The translations under genes and the position numbers were made by a program. The notes beneath the pieces are model-generated. The model searched no databases. It was not told where the DNA came from and saw only the letters and a program-made list of their open reading frames with translations. From DATFYP01 sp035626235 (GTDB taxonomy: Archaea > Thermoproteota > Nitrososphaeria > Nitrososphaerales > Gagatemarchaeaceae): a stretch of 45,062 nt of DNA. The stretch spans positions 1 to 45,062 of the forward strand of contig DASPOB010000028.1 in NCBI GenBank assembly GCA_035626235.1, written 5' to 3'. This document shows, in pieces, positions 1-7,828 of this stretch (the stretch's first letter is position 1; each line of letters opens with the position of its first letter).

Positions 1-153
1 ATCTTCCTCGTGTCGGCCTTCCCTCTGTTCGGGAGGATTGACGTGGGCGGAGTTCTCGTGAGCGGCCTGTCAATCCGTACGGTCATGTGGCTGAGCGGCA
101 TCGTCGTCGTGTGGTTGAGGGCGAGGCACGGCCATCGCCACGCGCGGGACTGA
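1..153 (+). CDS. C-terminal end of a membrane protein (5' truncated by window)
   Basis: The first frame is open from base 1 to a TGA at 151-153 and encodes 50 residues. They are hydrophobic with two short apolar stretches (around IFLVSAFPLF and MWLSGIVVVWL) and end in a basic, His/Arg-rich tail (RARHGHRHARD). This is what the C-terminus of a polytopic membrane protein looks like, with the positive tail on the cytoplasmic side. Codons favour G or C in the third position, as in the genes that follow. The family cannot be named from this fragment. Confidence 0.5.
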   Translation: MFLVSAFPLFGRIDVGGVLVSGLSIRTVMWLSGIVVVWLRARHGHRHARD

Positions 154-275
154 ATGGGCCGCCCAGGAATGCGACACGATGTTCGGAAGGCGCACCCCAT
201 GCGGACAGGGCATGGTTCGGTGGGCTGAGGCCGGCTCTAGCATTTGGCTCCGTCGTCGAGAGTCATGTTACGAGG

Positions 276-283
276 CTAAATAG
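276..283 (+). promoter_or_regulatory. TATA-like box of the ammonium transporter gene
   Basis: CTAAATAG lies about 26 bases before a probable transcription start near 305. A GGGAG at 306-310 sits six bases before the GTG start at 317, so this gene probably has a short leader with a ribosome binding site and is not leaderless. Confidence 0.5.
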
Positions 284-316
284 CAATCCCGCGGCAGGAA
301 CGCCAGGGAGTCCCGA

Positions 317-1543
317 GTGATAGATTCCGGCGCCGTCGCCTGGGTCCTCGCCGCAACGGCCCTCGTCATGATAATGACCCCGGCCCTCGGCTTCTTCTAT
401 GGGGGTTTGGTCCGCAGGAAGAACCTCATCTCCACTATCGTGCAGACGATGACGATTTTCGCTGTCGTGAGCCTCGTCTGGGCCCTGTGGGGATACAGCG
501 AAGCGTTCGGCCCCTCGGTCAACGGCGTCGTGGGAGACCTCTCGAAGGCAGGCCTCAACGGCGTCGGAGCGGCCCCTCTTCCGGGCCAGGTGATCCCTGA
601 GCTCCTGTACTTCGCGTTCCAGCTGAAGTTTGCCGCCATCACCCCGGCCCTGATAATAGGCGCGTTCGCCGAGCGGATTCGATTCAAGGCTCTGCTCCTG
701 TTCACCGTCGCGTGGGCGACTTTCATCTACGCGCCCATAGCCCACTGGGTCTGGGGCGGAGGGTGGCTAGAGTCGTTGGGGGTAATAGACTTCGCGGGGG
801 GCCTCGTCGTACACATCTCGGCGGGGGTTTCTGCGCTTGCGGCGGCCATCGTTCTGGGACGAAGGAAAGGGGTAGCGAAGGCCGACGAGGTGCGCCCCAA
901 CAACGTCCCGTTCGTGATTCTCGGCGCTGCGATACTTTGGTTCGGTTGGTTCGGCTTCAACGGCGGAAGCGCCCTCGCCGCGAACGAGATAGCCGTCCAG
1001 GCGCTGGTGAACACCAACATGGCGGCAGCCGCTGGGGCCGTCAGCTGGATGCTTGTGGACTGGTCGCGGAAGGGGAAGCCTTCGGCTGTCGGCATCTCTG
1101 TCGGCGCCGTCTGCGGTCTTGTCGCGATCACCCCGGCGGCAGGGTACGTCGCGACCGGCCCGGCCATCCTGATAGGGTTCGTCGTGGGCATCTCGTCCAA
1201 CTTCGTGGCTAACTGGAGGGCGAGCCGCAACATATTCGATGACTCGCTTGACGTGTTTGCATGCCACGGGGCAGGGAGCATGTGGGGGGTAATAGCGACA
1301 GGCATTTTCGCTTCGACAGCCATCAACGCGGCGGGGCCAAACGGGGCTCTCTACGGTAACCCCGAACTTCTCGGATTGGAGGCGTTCGCTGTGCTCGTTG
1401 TCAGCGCCTTCTCGTTCTTCGGCTCCTACTTCCTTCTCAAGATCATCGGCTTCATCACGCCGCTCAGGGTAAGTCCGGAGGAGGAGGAAATGGGGCTCGA
1501 CGAAAGCCAGCACGGCGAGGAAGCCTACACTACGCAGGCGTAG
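317..1543 (+). CDS. amt: Ammonium transporter (Amt/AmtB family)
   Basis: The 408-residue protein is a typical Amt/Rh channel with about eleven membrane segments; it conducts ammonia taken from ammonium across the cell membrane. Family signatures are all present: the N-terminal FYGGLVRRKN, Asp158 in DFAGG at the ammonium recruitment site, the twin histidines His166 (VVHISAG) and His317 (DVFACHG), and GFNGGS around residue 215. These positions nearly coincide with E. coli AmtB numbering (Asp160, His168, His318). The start is GTG at 317, supported by GGGAG six bases upstream. The short C-terminal tail (EEEEMGLDESQHGEEAY) is the usual cytoplasmic region. No PII (GlnK) gene is adjacent, which differs from the common amtB-glnK pairing. 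Together with glutamate dehydrogenase 3.4 kb away it points to active nitrogen assimilation or recycling. Confidence 0.95.
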   Translation: MIDSGAVAWVLAATALVMIMTPALGFFYGGLVRRKNLISTIVQTMTIFAVVSLVWALWGYSEAFGPSVNGVVGDLSKAGLNGVGAAPLPGQVIPELLYFAFQLKFAAITPALIIGAFAERIRFKALLLFTVAWATFIYAPIAHWVWGGGWLESLGVIDFAGGLVVHISAGVSALAAAIVLGRRKGVAKADEVRPNNVPFVILGAAILWFGWFGFNGGSALAANEIAVQALVNTNMAAAAGAVSWMLVDWSRKGKPSAVGISVGAVCGLVAITPAAGYVATGPAILIGFVVGISSNFVANWRASRNIFDDSLDVFACHGAGSMWGVIATGIFASTAINAAGPNGALYGNPELLGLEAFAVLVVSAFSFFGSYFLLKIIGFITPLRVSPEEEEMGLDESQHGEEAYTTQA

Positions 1544-1600
1544 TTCCTCGGTGTATGCGTGCAGGCTGTCACCGTCAGTCACCGGATGTTGAGCGGAACC

Positions 1601-1645
1601 CTTAATAATTTCGATATCGGAACACCACCGAGGAACCGATATCGG
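1601..1645 (+). promoter_or_regulatory. Promoter and twin palindromic operator of the PadR operon
   Basis: CTTAATAATT at 1601-1610 is a TATA-like box. An 8-bp palindrome CGATATCG occurs at 1612-1619 and again at 1637-1644; the second copy extends to the 10-bp palindrome CCGATATCGG (1636-1645) and ends one base before the ATG. The two copies are centred 25 bases apart and bracket the expected transcription start near 1632. This is the layout of an autoregulatory operator for the PadR protein encoded immediately downstream. The function is inferred from position and symmetry. Confidence 0.6.
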
Positions 1646-1646
1646 A

Positions 1647-2078
1647 ATGTTCAACTGGTCCTTCAATTACGCCAAGAGAACCCACCGAGGCCTGAGACAC
1701 TGGGTGGTCTACCTGCTCCAGGATTCCCCGAAGAACGGGGTCGAGATCATGGACGCGCTCGAGTCGATGAGCAGAGGCTGGTGGAGGCCTTCCCCCGGCT
1801 CGGTCTACCCGCTGCTCGAGGCGATGGCGCGCGAGGGGACAATCAAGAAGAACCCTGACAACAGGTACGAACTGACAGAGGCAGGCAGAAAGGAAGCAGA
1901 GTGGCCTGGCCAGTTCCCGGGCATGGGACCCAGGTCGGTACAGGACATCCTCGTGCAGATGTCTGGCTTCGTCTCCTACCTTGAAGACATTTCGAAGACA
2001 GACGCATCCAAGGTCAAGGAAAGCTCTGACAAGATAAAGGAGCTCGGCAACAGGCTCGGCAAGCTCGGCGGCTCGTGA
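1647..2078 (+). CDS. PadR-family transcriptional regulator
   Basis: This 143-residue protein has the PadR winged-helix domain at roughly residues 14-90, including the diagnostic GWWRPSPGSVYPLLEAMAREGTIKK recognition-helix and wing region (shown here by the short cores SPGSVYPLLE and YELTEAGR). The C-terminal part (residues 95-143) is helical and lysine-rich and would form the dimerisation arm. Bacterial and archaeal PadR proteins commonly repress a neighbouring multidrug exporter and release DNA when the drug binds. That fits here: the stop codon overlaps the start of an ABC exporter ATPase gene by four bases, and two CGATATCG palindromes lie just upstream of the ATG. The ATG at 1647 is preferred because the TATA box lies 41 bases upstream, leaving a leader of about 15 bases. 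Confidence 0.9.
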   Translation: MFNWSFNYAKRTHRGLRHWVVYLLQDSPKNGVEIMDALESMSRGWWRPSPGSVYPLLEAMAREGTIKKNPDNRYELTEAGRKEAEWPGQFPGMGPRSVQDILVQMSGFVSYLEDISKTDASKVKESSDKIKELGNRLGKLGGS

Positions 2079-3094
2079 GCATGCAGGGCAACGGTCAGGT
2101 CATCCGGGTGGAGGGGCTCAGTAAGTCCTTCAACGGGAAACTGAAGGCGGTGGACAACCTGAGCTTCGAGGTCGGAGAGCGGGAGATTTTCGGGTTCCTC
2201 GGCCCAAATGGCGCCGGCAAGACCACCACGATCAAGATGCTGACTACCCTCCTCAAGCCGACGGCAGGGTCGGCCTGGGTCTGCGGCTACGACATAAGCT
2301 CGAACCCGAACGATGTCCGCGCGGCCATCGGCATCGTGCCTCAGGAGTACACGGCAGACGAGGACCTGACCGGCCAGCAGAACATCCGATTCTGCGCGGA
2401 CCTCTACGGGATACCTAGGAGCGTATCCAGTGACAGGACGAAGGAGCTCCTCGACCTCGTGGGCCTCCAGGACGCCGCCGACAGGAAGGTCCAGACCTAT
2501 TCGGGAGGCATGAGGAGAAGGCTGGAAATAGCCTGCGGCCTCATCAACCACCCGAGGTTGCTCTTCCTCGACGAACCTACGCTCGGCCTGGACGTTCAGA
2601 CCAGGACAGCGGTCTGGGACTACATCAAGAAGCTGAAGGTGGAGTACGGTATGACCCTCTTCATGACCACGCACTACCTGGAGGAAGCGGACGGCGTCTG
2701 CGACCGGATAGCGATAATCGACCACGGCAGGCTCGTGAAGATCGGTTCCCCTGCCGAGCTGAAGTCGAGCCTGGGGGGAGACATAATCGAGCTCGGCGTC
2801 AGGGAGGACTCCGAGGACCTTACCCCCCTCATCATGCAGTCCAAGTCCGTCAAGGGAGTGAAGAAGGCGGACTCAACGTACAGGATCAAGGCCGAGCTGG
2901 GAGAGGAGGCCGCCCCCGACATTATCGACGCCATAAGGTTGAAGGGGTACCACGTAACCCGCATTTCAGTGACAAAGCCTTCGATGGACCAGGTGTACCT
3001 CGAGTACACGGGGAGAACGCTGAGAGACGCGGAGGCCGACAGGGCCGACATGTTCTCGCAGCGCGTCACCCTCAGAAGGGCAAGGTCAAGGTGA
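2075..3094 (+). CDS. ABC exporter ATP-binding protein (DrrA/CcmA type)
   Basis: The 339-residue cytoplasmic ATPase has Walker A GPNGAGKTT (residues 43-51), Q-loop Gln90, signature SGGMRRR (143-149), Walker B LLFLDEPTLGLD (162-173) and the switch histidine His200. A C-terminal extension of about 100 residues after the nucleotide-binding domain (from about residue 225) is usual in daunorubicin-resistance-like DrrA proteins. The GTG start at 2075 shares GTGA with the TGA of the PadR gene, which implies translational coupling; an ATG two codons later is the alternative. The permease gene follows after three bases. The three genes therefore form one regulator-exporter operon. The exported compound cannot be told from sequence; drugs or lipids are known for the family. 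Confidence 0.92.
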   Translation: MSMQGNGQVIRVEGLSKSFNGKLKAVDNLSFEVGEREIFGFLGPNGAGKTTTIKMLTTLLKPTAGSAWVCGYDISSNPNDVRAAIGIVPQEYTADEDLTGQQNIRFCADLYGIPRSVSSDRTKELLDLVGLQDAADRKVQTYSGGMRRRLEIACGLINHPRLLFLDEPTLGLDVQTRTAVWDYIKKLKVEYGMTLFMTTHYLEEADGVCDRIAIIDHGRLVKIGSPAELKSSLGGDIIELGVREDSEDLTPLIMQSKSVKGVKKADSTYRIKAELGEEAAPDIIDAIRLKGYHVTRISVTKPSMDQVYLEYTGRTLRDAEADRADMFSQRVTLRRARSR

Positions 3095-3097
3095 CCA

Positions 3098-4012
3098 TTG
3101 ATGAGTGAAAGCCAGACGCGCGCACCCGGCTCCTCATTCGCCACATCAGCCGTGGCAGCCGGAGAGGGGAAGTGGGGCATGGAAAAGACGGACAGGGCCA
3201 AGACGCACGGGCTCTGGGCGCTGACCAACAGAGAGCTCATGAAATGGTACAAGACCCCCGTCCTGCTCTTCATGACATTGATTCAGCCGGTGATCTGGCT
3301 CGGCCTCTTCGGTCAGGCCATGAACTTCTCGAAGATTCTCGGAGGGTCCGGGCTTCCGTCCCAGGCCCTCGGCAGCCTGCTGAAGGGGGTCTTCGGCGTC
3401 TCCGACTACTTCTCATACATGGCGGTGGGGATGCTGACCTTCGTCATACTGTTCACGGCCATGTTCAGCGGCATGTCGATAGTCTGGGACAGGCGCTTCG
3501 GCTTCCTCGACAAGGTGCTCAGCACCCCGGTGTCCAGGGGTGCAATAGTGATGGGGAAGGTCTTCTCGGCGGTAGTACGGTCCCTTATCCAGGCTGCGAT
3601 CGTCCTGGTGCTGGCGGTCCTTCTGGGCATGGATACGGGGAGCGTCACGGCGATTGGAGTCCTCGGGACATTCTTCGCCCTGTTCCTTCTGACGATAGGC
3701 CTTTCGACCTTCTTCCTGATGCTGGCTCTCAGGTCGAACGACTGGCAGACTCAGCAGGCGATCATGAACCTCCTCAACCTCCCCCTGCTGTTCGGCTCCA
3801 ACGCCCTCTTCCCGATCACGGCAATGCCGGCATGGCTGCAGGCCTTCGTGAAGATCAACCCAATCAGCTACACCACCGACATCGGAAGGCAGCTCCTACT
3901 GGGTGCGCCCGGGTTCGCTCCGCTGGGGTTCGACTTCCTCTACCTGATTGGGTTCTCCGTCCTCTTCTCCGCCGTAGGAATAGTGATGTCCTGGAAGCTA
4001 CTCACGAAGTAG
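3098..4012 (+). CDS. ABC-2 type transporter permease (DrrB-like)
   Basis: The 304-residue protein has a cytoplasmic N-terminus of about 50 residues, then six predicted membrane segments (near residues 55-75, 103-123, 143-168, 174-200, 208-235 and 278-300). The amphipathic WALTNRELMKWYKTPVLLF start of the domain and the NPISYTTDIGRQLLLG stretch near the end are typical of ABC-2 membrane subunits such as DrrB. It pairs with the ATPase encoded three bases upstream to form the exporter. The reading frame opens with TTG at 3098 directly followed by ATG at 3101; the ATG is the likelier start. The gene converges on the aldolase gene with 34 bases between stop codons. Confidence 0.9.
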   Translation: MMSESQTRAPGSSFATSAVAAGEGKWGMEKTDRAKTHGLWALTNRELMKWYKTPVLLFMTLIQPVIWLGLFGQAMNFSKILGGSGLPSQALGSLLKGVFGVSDYFSYMAVGMLTFVILFTAMFSGMSIVWDRRFGFLDKVLSTPVSRGAIVMGKVFSAVVRSLIQAAIVLVLAVLLGMDTGSVTAIGVLGTFFALFLLTIGLSTFFLMLALRSNDWQTQQAIMNLLNLPLLFGSNALFPITAMPAWLQAFVKINPISYTTDIGRQLLLGAPGFAPLGFDFLYLIGFSVLFSAVGIVMSWKLLTK

Positions 4013-4046
4013 CCCTCTGCCTGCCTTGACCGGCCTTATCCAAAGA

Positions 4047-4826
4047 CTAGATCTTCATGGCGTCGCCAGGCGACTTCCCGTCGAATATGACGCTCCTGAT
4101 GCGTTCGGCAATCTTCAGAGGCTCCCTGTGCTGCCACACGTTGCGGCCGACTGCGAGACCGGTCGCTCCCGCGTCCATCACACCCCTCACCTGCTGGAGG
4201 AAGGCCTCATCCGTGGACGTCTTAGGCCCGCCTGACATGAAGACCCTGACGCCAGCGGCCGATTTCACTGCCCATGAGAAGGACGGACTGTCCCCCGTAT
4301 ACTTGATCTTGACTGCGTCTGCCCCCAACTCCAGGCCAGCCCTGGCAGCGTAGGCGACTATCTCCTTCGAAGTATCGTTCTGGACCCCTTTCCCCCTTGG
4401 ATAAATCCAGGCTATGGCTGCAACCCCCCTCCGATGCGCCTCTTCTTGGATCCTGCCGAACTCGGAGAGCATCCGTGCTTCGTACTCGCTTCCCAGGTAT
4501 ATCGTGTACCCCACTGCTTTGGCGCCCAGCGAAATCGCGTGTTCAACGGAGCACACCTGCCTCGACACCGGCTCTCCCTGGGGGAGTGCGGTCTTCCCGT
4601 TCAACTTGACAATCAGGGGGACCTTGCCCGTGTAGAACCTCTCGGCCACCCCCTTCTGGAACACGACGCCGTTGAACCCTCCCTTGACGGCGGTTTCCAT
4701 GATGAACGAAGGGTCGACGTTCCAGCCGTCGAAGTCCTTCGACGGCCCGTGCTCAAGCCCCTGGTCGTAGGCCAAGAGCATGCTCTTCCCTCCCTTGAGG
4801 AATGGCGCCATCCTGTCCTGAGCCAT
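4047..4826 (-). CDS. fba: Class I fructose-bisphosphate aldolase, archaeal DhnA type
   Basis: This 259-residue protein matches archaeal class I aldolases that cleave fructose 1,6-bisphosphate to glyceraldehyde 3-phosphate and dihydroxyacetone phosphate through a lysine Schiff base. The start motif AYDQGLEHGP (Asp21), the WIYPRGKG loop (Tyr142) and AVKIKYTGD (Lys173 or Lys175 as Schiff-base lysine) correspond to the catalytic residues described for the Thermoproteus tenax enzyme. SGGPKTS and AVGRNVWQ form the phosphate-binding end of the barrel. A TATA-like TTAAATA (minus strand, about 4848-4856) lies about 26 bases ahead of the ATG at 4826, giving a near-leaderless transcript. The gene follows glutamate dehydrogenase and triosephosphate isomerase on the same strand but has its own promoter. 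A related 2-amino-3,7-dideoxy-heptulosonate synthase is the main alternative, less likely given KIKYTG. Confidence 0.88.
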   Translation of the reverse strand: MAQDRMAPFLKGGKSMLLAYDQGLEHGPSKDFDGWNVDPSFIMETAVKGGFNGVVFQKGVAERFYTGKVPLIVKLNGKTALPQGEPVSRQVCSVEHAISLGAKAVGYTIYLGSEYEARMLSEFGRIQEEAHRRGVAAIAWIYPRGKGVQNDTSKEIVAYAARAGLELGADAVKIKYTGDSPSFSWAVKSAAGVRVFMSGGPKTSTDEAFLQQVRGVMDAGATGLAVGRNVWQHREPLKIAERIRSVIFDGKSPGDAMKI

Positions 4827-4955
4827 CGGGGCGAACCTGTCTGAACCGTATTTAATCGTATTCGCAGTCGCTTCAGGAAGTCTTCTCTCATCGCGCTTGA
4901 AAAACAGAGAGAAGAGCGCCGTCGGCCATCGCCGAGGCGCCCTGTTCGGTGTCGC

Positions 4956-6209
4956 CTATGGGAAGACGCCGAGGGTCTTGACGGCTTCGGCGACCCTTCC
5001 GACGGCTACGACCATCGCGCCGGTCCTCATGTCGGTGCCGTACTTCATGCTGGCCTCGTGCACGTCCTTGAATGCGCCGATCATCTTCCTCTCCAACATG
5101 GAGTTGACCTCCTGTTCGGTCCAGGAGATTCTCTCGAGGTTCTGCACCCACTCAAGGTAGCTGACCACGACGCCGCCAGCGTTTGCCAGGATGTCGGGGC
5201 ACATGAAGACGCCGTTCTTGGCGAGGATCTTGTCCGCCTCCGGCGTAGTCGGGCCGTTGGCGCACTCCGCGATGATCTTCGCCTTGATGCCCTTGGCAAT
5301 GTCCGGTAGGATGGTGTTCTCAAGCGCGGATGGGCTGAGGATGTCGACGTCCATCTGGAGGAGCTCCTTGGCCGATATCGGTTGGCTTCCGGGGAAGCCG
5401 ATCACGGACCCGGTCTTCTCCTTGTGAGCGAGGAGCTTGTCGGCGTCCATGCCGGCCTTGCTCATGATTGAGCCCTTGGAGTCGCTGGCAGCCATCAGCT
5501 TCGCGCCGTAGGTCTGGAGGATCTGCGCGTAGAAGGAGCCGGCATTGCCGTATCCTTCCACCGCGAAGGTCGCCTTCTTCAGGTCGAGCTTCTTCACCTT
5601 CGCCGCCTCAACCGTGGTGAAGACTGCGCCCCTTCCGGTCGCCTTGTCTCTTCCGAGCGAGCCACCCAGAGGGATGGGCTTGCCGGTGATGACGCCTGGC
5701 GACGCCTTGCCGTTGATTATGCTGTAGGTGTCCATGATCCAGGCCATGGTCTGCCCGTTCGTGTACACGTCTGGAGCCGGAATGTCCTTGTATTCGCCGA
5801 TGATGGGCGCGATGGCGTAGGCGTAGCGCCGCGTCATCCGTTCCAGTTCACCCATCGACATGTGCTTCGGGTCACATATGATGCCGCCCTTGCCTCCTCC
5901 GTAGGGGATGTTGACCACGCTTGTCTTCCAGGTCATCCATGAAGCTAGCGCTCTCACCTCGTCCAGGGTCACGTTGGGGTGGTATCTGATGCCGCCCTTG
6001 AACGGACCCCTCGCGTCGTTATGCTGGACCCTGTATCCAGTGAAGACGCGAATCTTCCCGTTGTCCATCATGACGGGGAGGGACACAGTGGTCTCTCTCT
6101 TGGGGTGCGCCAGTATTTGGTGGATGCCTTCGTCGAGCTTCAAGTACTCTGCAGCAATCCGCAGCTGCTCGAGTGCGTTCTCGAATGGGTTAGGCTTTGA
6201 CTGACTCAT
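4956..6209 (-). CDS. gdhA: Glutamate dehydrogenase (Glu/Leu/Phe/Val dehydrogenase family)
   Basis: The 417-residue enzyme interconverts glutamate with 2-oxoglutarate and ammonia using NAD(P). The N-terminal substrate domain has GPFKGGIRYHP (Lys71), the second substrate lysine Lys95 (WMTWKTSVVN), the catalytic Lys107 in PYGGGKGG and Asp147 in PAPDVYTN. The Rossmann domain starts at about residue 185 with the dinucleotide motif VEGYGNAGS (218-225), an Ala where many members have Val. Length fits hexameric archaeal enzymes. The ATG at 6209 lies 22 bases after a TATA box inside a 14-base core promoter that is repeated upstream of the solute-binding protein gene at 39854-39867. The coenzyme preference is not decided here. 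Confidence 0.95.
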   Translation of the reverse strand: MSQSKPNPFENALEQLRIAAEYLKLDEGIHQILAHPKRETTVSLPVMMDNGKIRVFTGYRVQHNDARGPFKGGIRYHPNVTLDEVRALASWMTWKTSVVNIPYGGGKGGIICDPKHMSMGELERMTRRYAYAIAPIIGEYKDIPAPDVYTNGQTMAWIMDTYSIINGKASPGVITGKPIPLGGSLGRDKATGRGAVFTTVEAAKVKKLDLKKATFAVEGYGNAGSFYAQILQTYGAKLMAASDSKGSIMSKAGMDADKLLAHKEKTGSVIGFPGSQPISAKELLQMDVDILSPSALENTILPDIAKGIKAKIIAECANGPTTPEADKILAKNGVFMCPDILANAGGVVVSYLEWVQNLERISWTEQEVNSMLERKMIGAFKDVHEASMKYGTDMRTGAMVVAVGRVAEAVKTLGVFP

Positions 6210-6230
6210 GAAGTCGCCCCAATTCGGACT

Positions 6231-6244
6231 CTATTTACGGATTG
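6231..6244 (-). promoter_or_regulatory. Core promoter (BRE/TATA) of gdhA
   Basis: On the minus strand this reads CAATCCGTAAATAG, a TATA-like box with a purine/CG-rich element before it. It sits 22 bases upstream of the gdhA ATG. The same 14 bases occur, at nearly the same spacing, upstream of the peptide-binding protein gene (39854-39867). Confidence 0.6.
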
Positions 6245-6253
6245 TGAGCATTC

Positions 6254-6919
6254 TCAATCGAGAGAACGAGCCAGTTCGCTGATTTTTGACGCCCACTGCC
6301 TCGCTTTCACTACGCTGCTTGAGACGAGCACCCCTTCGGCCCCGAGCTCGACTGCTCTCTTCACATCGTCGCCGCCCACTATCCCTGCGCCGCACAGAAT
6401 TTTTCCCTTGTACCCGGCCCTTCTGGCGACCTCGACTGTGGCTCTCACAACTTCGGGCCTGGCACGGGACACGGCAACTCCAGACCCGATGAGTTCCGGG
6501 GGTTCCACTGCCAGATACTCGGGTCCGAGTACCGACAGGACGGCTGCCTCACGGCTTCCGCTCGCGCAAAGGCAGATTTTGAGCCCCGCCTTCTTGGCCC
6601 TCGGGACCAGCGCCTTGAGTTCCCCGAGAGGCTTCCTGGCTTCACTGTGGTTGAGCAGGGTGCCAGAAGCCCCTGCGGCCTTCGCTGCTTCAGGAAGGTC
6701 GGCCCCGGTGGTCATTTCCCCCTCCTCCGCCCCCACCGACTGACTGAACACTGAGATGGAGACCCTGGACGCGACCGTGGCGAGCATCGCGGTAGGAGGC
6801 GCGACGGCGATTTCTGCGCCGGACCTTGAGGCGACTTCAGCGGCGGCTGCGGCGAGCCTGACCGACCCGTCCCCTAGGACTTCCCGGTAGTTCTTGAAGT
6901 TGATTATCAGGGTCCCCAT
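6254..6919 (-). CDS. tpiA: Triosephosphate isomerase (archaeal short form)
   Basis: The 221-residue barrel protein interconverts glyceraldehyde 3-phosphate and dihydroxyacetone phosphate. Active-site residues are visible: Asn7 and Lys9 in INFKNY, His91 in LLNHSEARK and Glu139 in AVEPPELIG; the phosphate loop GAGIVGGDD follows near the C-terminus. The length of about 220 is typical for archaeal enzymes, which lack about 30 residues found in bacterial ones. A TTTAAGG box about 34 bases upstream of the ATG gives a short leader. It is followed on the same strand by gdhA (44-base gap, own promoter) and the aldolase, so two glycolytic/gluconeogenic enzymes flank glutamate dehydrogenase. Confidence 0.95.
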   Translation of the reverse strand: MGTLIINFKNYREVLGDGSVRLAAAAAEVASRSGAEIAVAPPTAMLATVASRVSISVFSQSVGAEEGEMTTGADLPEAAKAAGASGTLLNHSEARKPLGELKALVPRAKKAGLKICLCASGSREAAVLSVLGPEYLAVEPPELIGSGVAVSRARPEVVRATVEVARRAGYKGKILCGAGIVGGDDVKRAVELGAEGVLVSSSVVKARQWASKISELARSLD

Positions 6920-7005
6920 TGCCGCCCCCCAGTGAACGAGCCGAATGGGGCCTTAAAGTGTGGTCTGGAGCCCGCGGCCGGCCCTTTCAGGAGCTTCCAG
7001 GCCGG

Positions 7006-7122
7006 CTAGAAGCCGTCTTCGTCCGTGTCTTCTTCCCAGCCGTCTTCGTCCAAATCCTCGTCGAAGTCCTCTTCCAGTTCTTGGTCCTCTTCCGACAATT
7101 TGAACGGCCAGCGCGATTTCAA
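7006..7122 (-). CDS. Possible 38-residue very acidic protein
   Basis: A minus-strand frame opens at TTG 7122, directly after an in-frame TAA, and ends at TAG 7006-7008. The product starts MKSRWPFKLSEEDQ and continues as an almost unbroken Asp/Glu run with two Trp and two Phe. It lies between the tsaC and tpiA genes. The acidic run could be chance, since GAA/GAC repeats give the same result on a low-complexity stretch, and no TATA box is correctly placed for it. If real it may be a nucleic-acid mimic or a binding partner, but that is speculation. Confidence 0.3.
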   Translation of the reverse strand: MKSRWPFKLSEEDQELEEDFDEDLDEDGWEEDTDEDGF

Positions 7123-7162
7123 TTAGCCTATTAAACGGTTCGGTCAATGGCTCCCGCCGCGC

Positions 7163-7774
7163 ATGACAACCCGCATCGTCCCCATCGGTCCGTCCTCGAT
7201 AGCGGAGGCGGCCATAGTGGTCAAGAGTGGGGGCCTCGTGGTATACCCCACCGACACCGTTTATGGGTTAGGGTGCGACCCCTTCGACGAAGAGGCGGTC
7301 ACGAGGCTCTTTGAAGCCAAGGCCAGAGGGACAAAGCCCGTGCCCATCCTTTGCGACAGCATGCGGTCGGCCAGGAAACTCGTTTCCATGAACCCGACTG
7401 CCCAGGTGCTGGCCGAGGAGTACTGGCCAGGGGGGCTTACCATCGTGATGCCTGCCGCGCTCAAGCTCCCGTACCTGATCGACCAGGGGAGCGGGGAAGT
7501 GGGGGTGAGGGTCCCTGCTCTAAGTGATTGCGTAGCGCTCATCGAGCAGTGCGGCGGATTCTTGATAGGAACTAGCGCCAACGCCTCCGGTGAACCGCCC
7601 TGCAAGACGGCCGAAGAGGCCCTCAAGGAGCTCGGGGGGATGGTGGAAATCATTCTCGACGGCGGGAAGCTCGAGGGCGATGAGTCGACCGTCATCAGGG
7701 TCAGGGGAGAGTCCGTGGAAGTCCTGAGGCAGGGTGCGGTGAAGGTCAGAGGGGCCCGGCGGCACAGAGAGTAG
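7163..7774 (+). CDS. tsaC: Threonylcarbamoyl-AMP synthase (TsaC/Sua5/YrdC family)
   Basis: The 203-residue protein has the YrdC fold and makes threonylcarbamoyl-AMP from threonine, bicarbonate and ATP, the first step of t6A37 modification of ANN-decoding tRNAs. The motif GGLVVYPTDTVYGLGCDPF (here cited by its core YPTDTVYGLG, residues 32-41), the KARG substrate lysine region, and SANASGEPP near residue 138 are diagnostic. It lacks the extra Sua5 domain, so it is the short TsaC type. A TATA box TATTAAAC (7128-7135) precedes the ATG at 7163 by about 30 bases. A gene for Cgi121, a subunit of the KEOPS complex that carries out the second step of the pathway, lies 0.6 kb downstream on the other strand. 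Confidence 0.92.
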   Translation: MTTRIVPIGPSSIAEAAIVVKSGGLVVYPTDTVYGLGCDPFDEEAVTRLFEAKARGTKPVPILCDSMRSARKLVSMNPTAQVLAEEYWPGGLTIVMPAALKLPYLIDQGSGEVGVRVPALSDCVALIEQCGGFLIGTSANASGEPPCKTAEEALKELGGMVEIILDGGKLEGDESTVIRVRGESVEVLRQGAVKVRGARRHRE

Positions 7775-7828
7775 AATCGTCCATGTCGGCTGACGGCTTC
7801 GAAGTTTTAAGGTAGTCTCGGCTCAGGG

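Noticed and set aside
767..1666. A 299-codon minus-strand frame antisense to the ammonium transporter
   Set aside because: It lies wholly opposite a well-supported gene and its product is low-complexity and Arg/Asp-rich without any motif.
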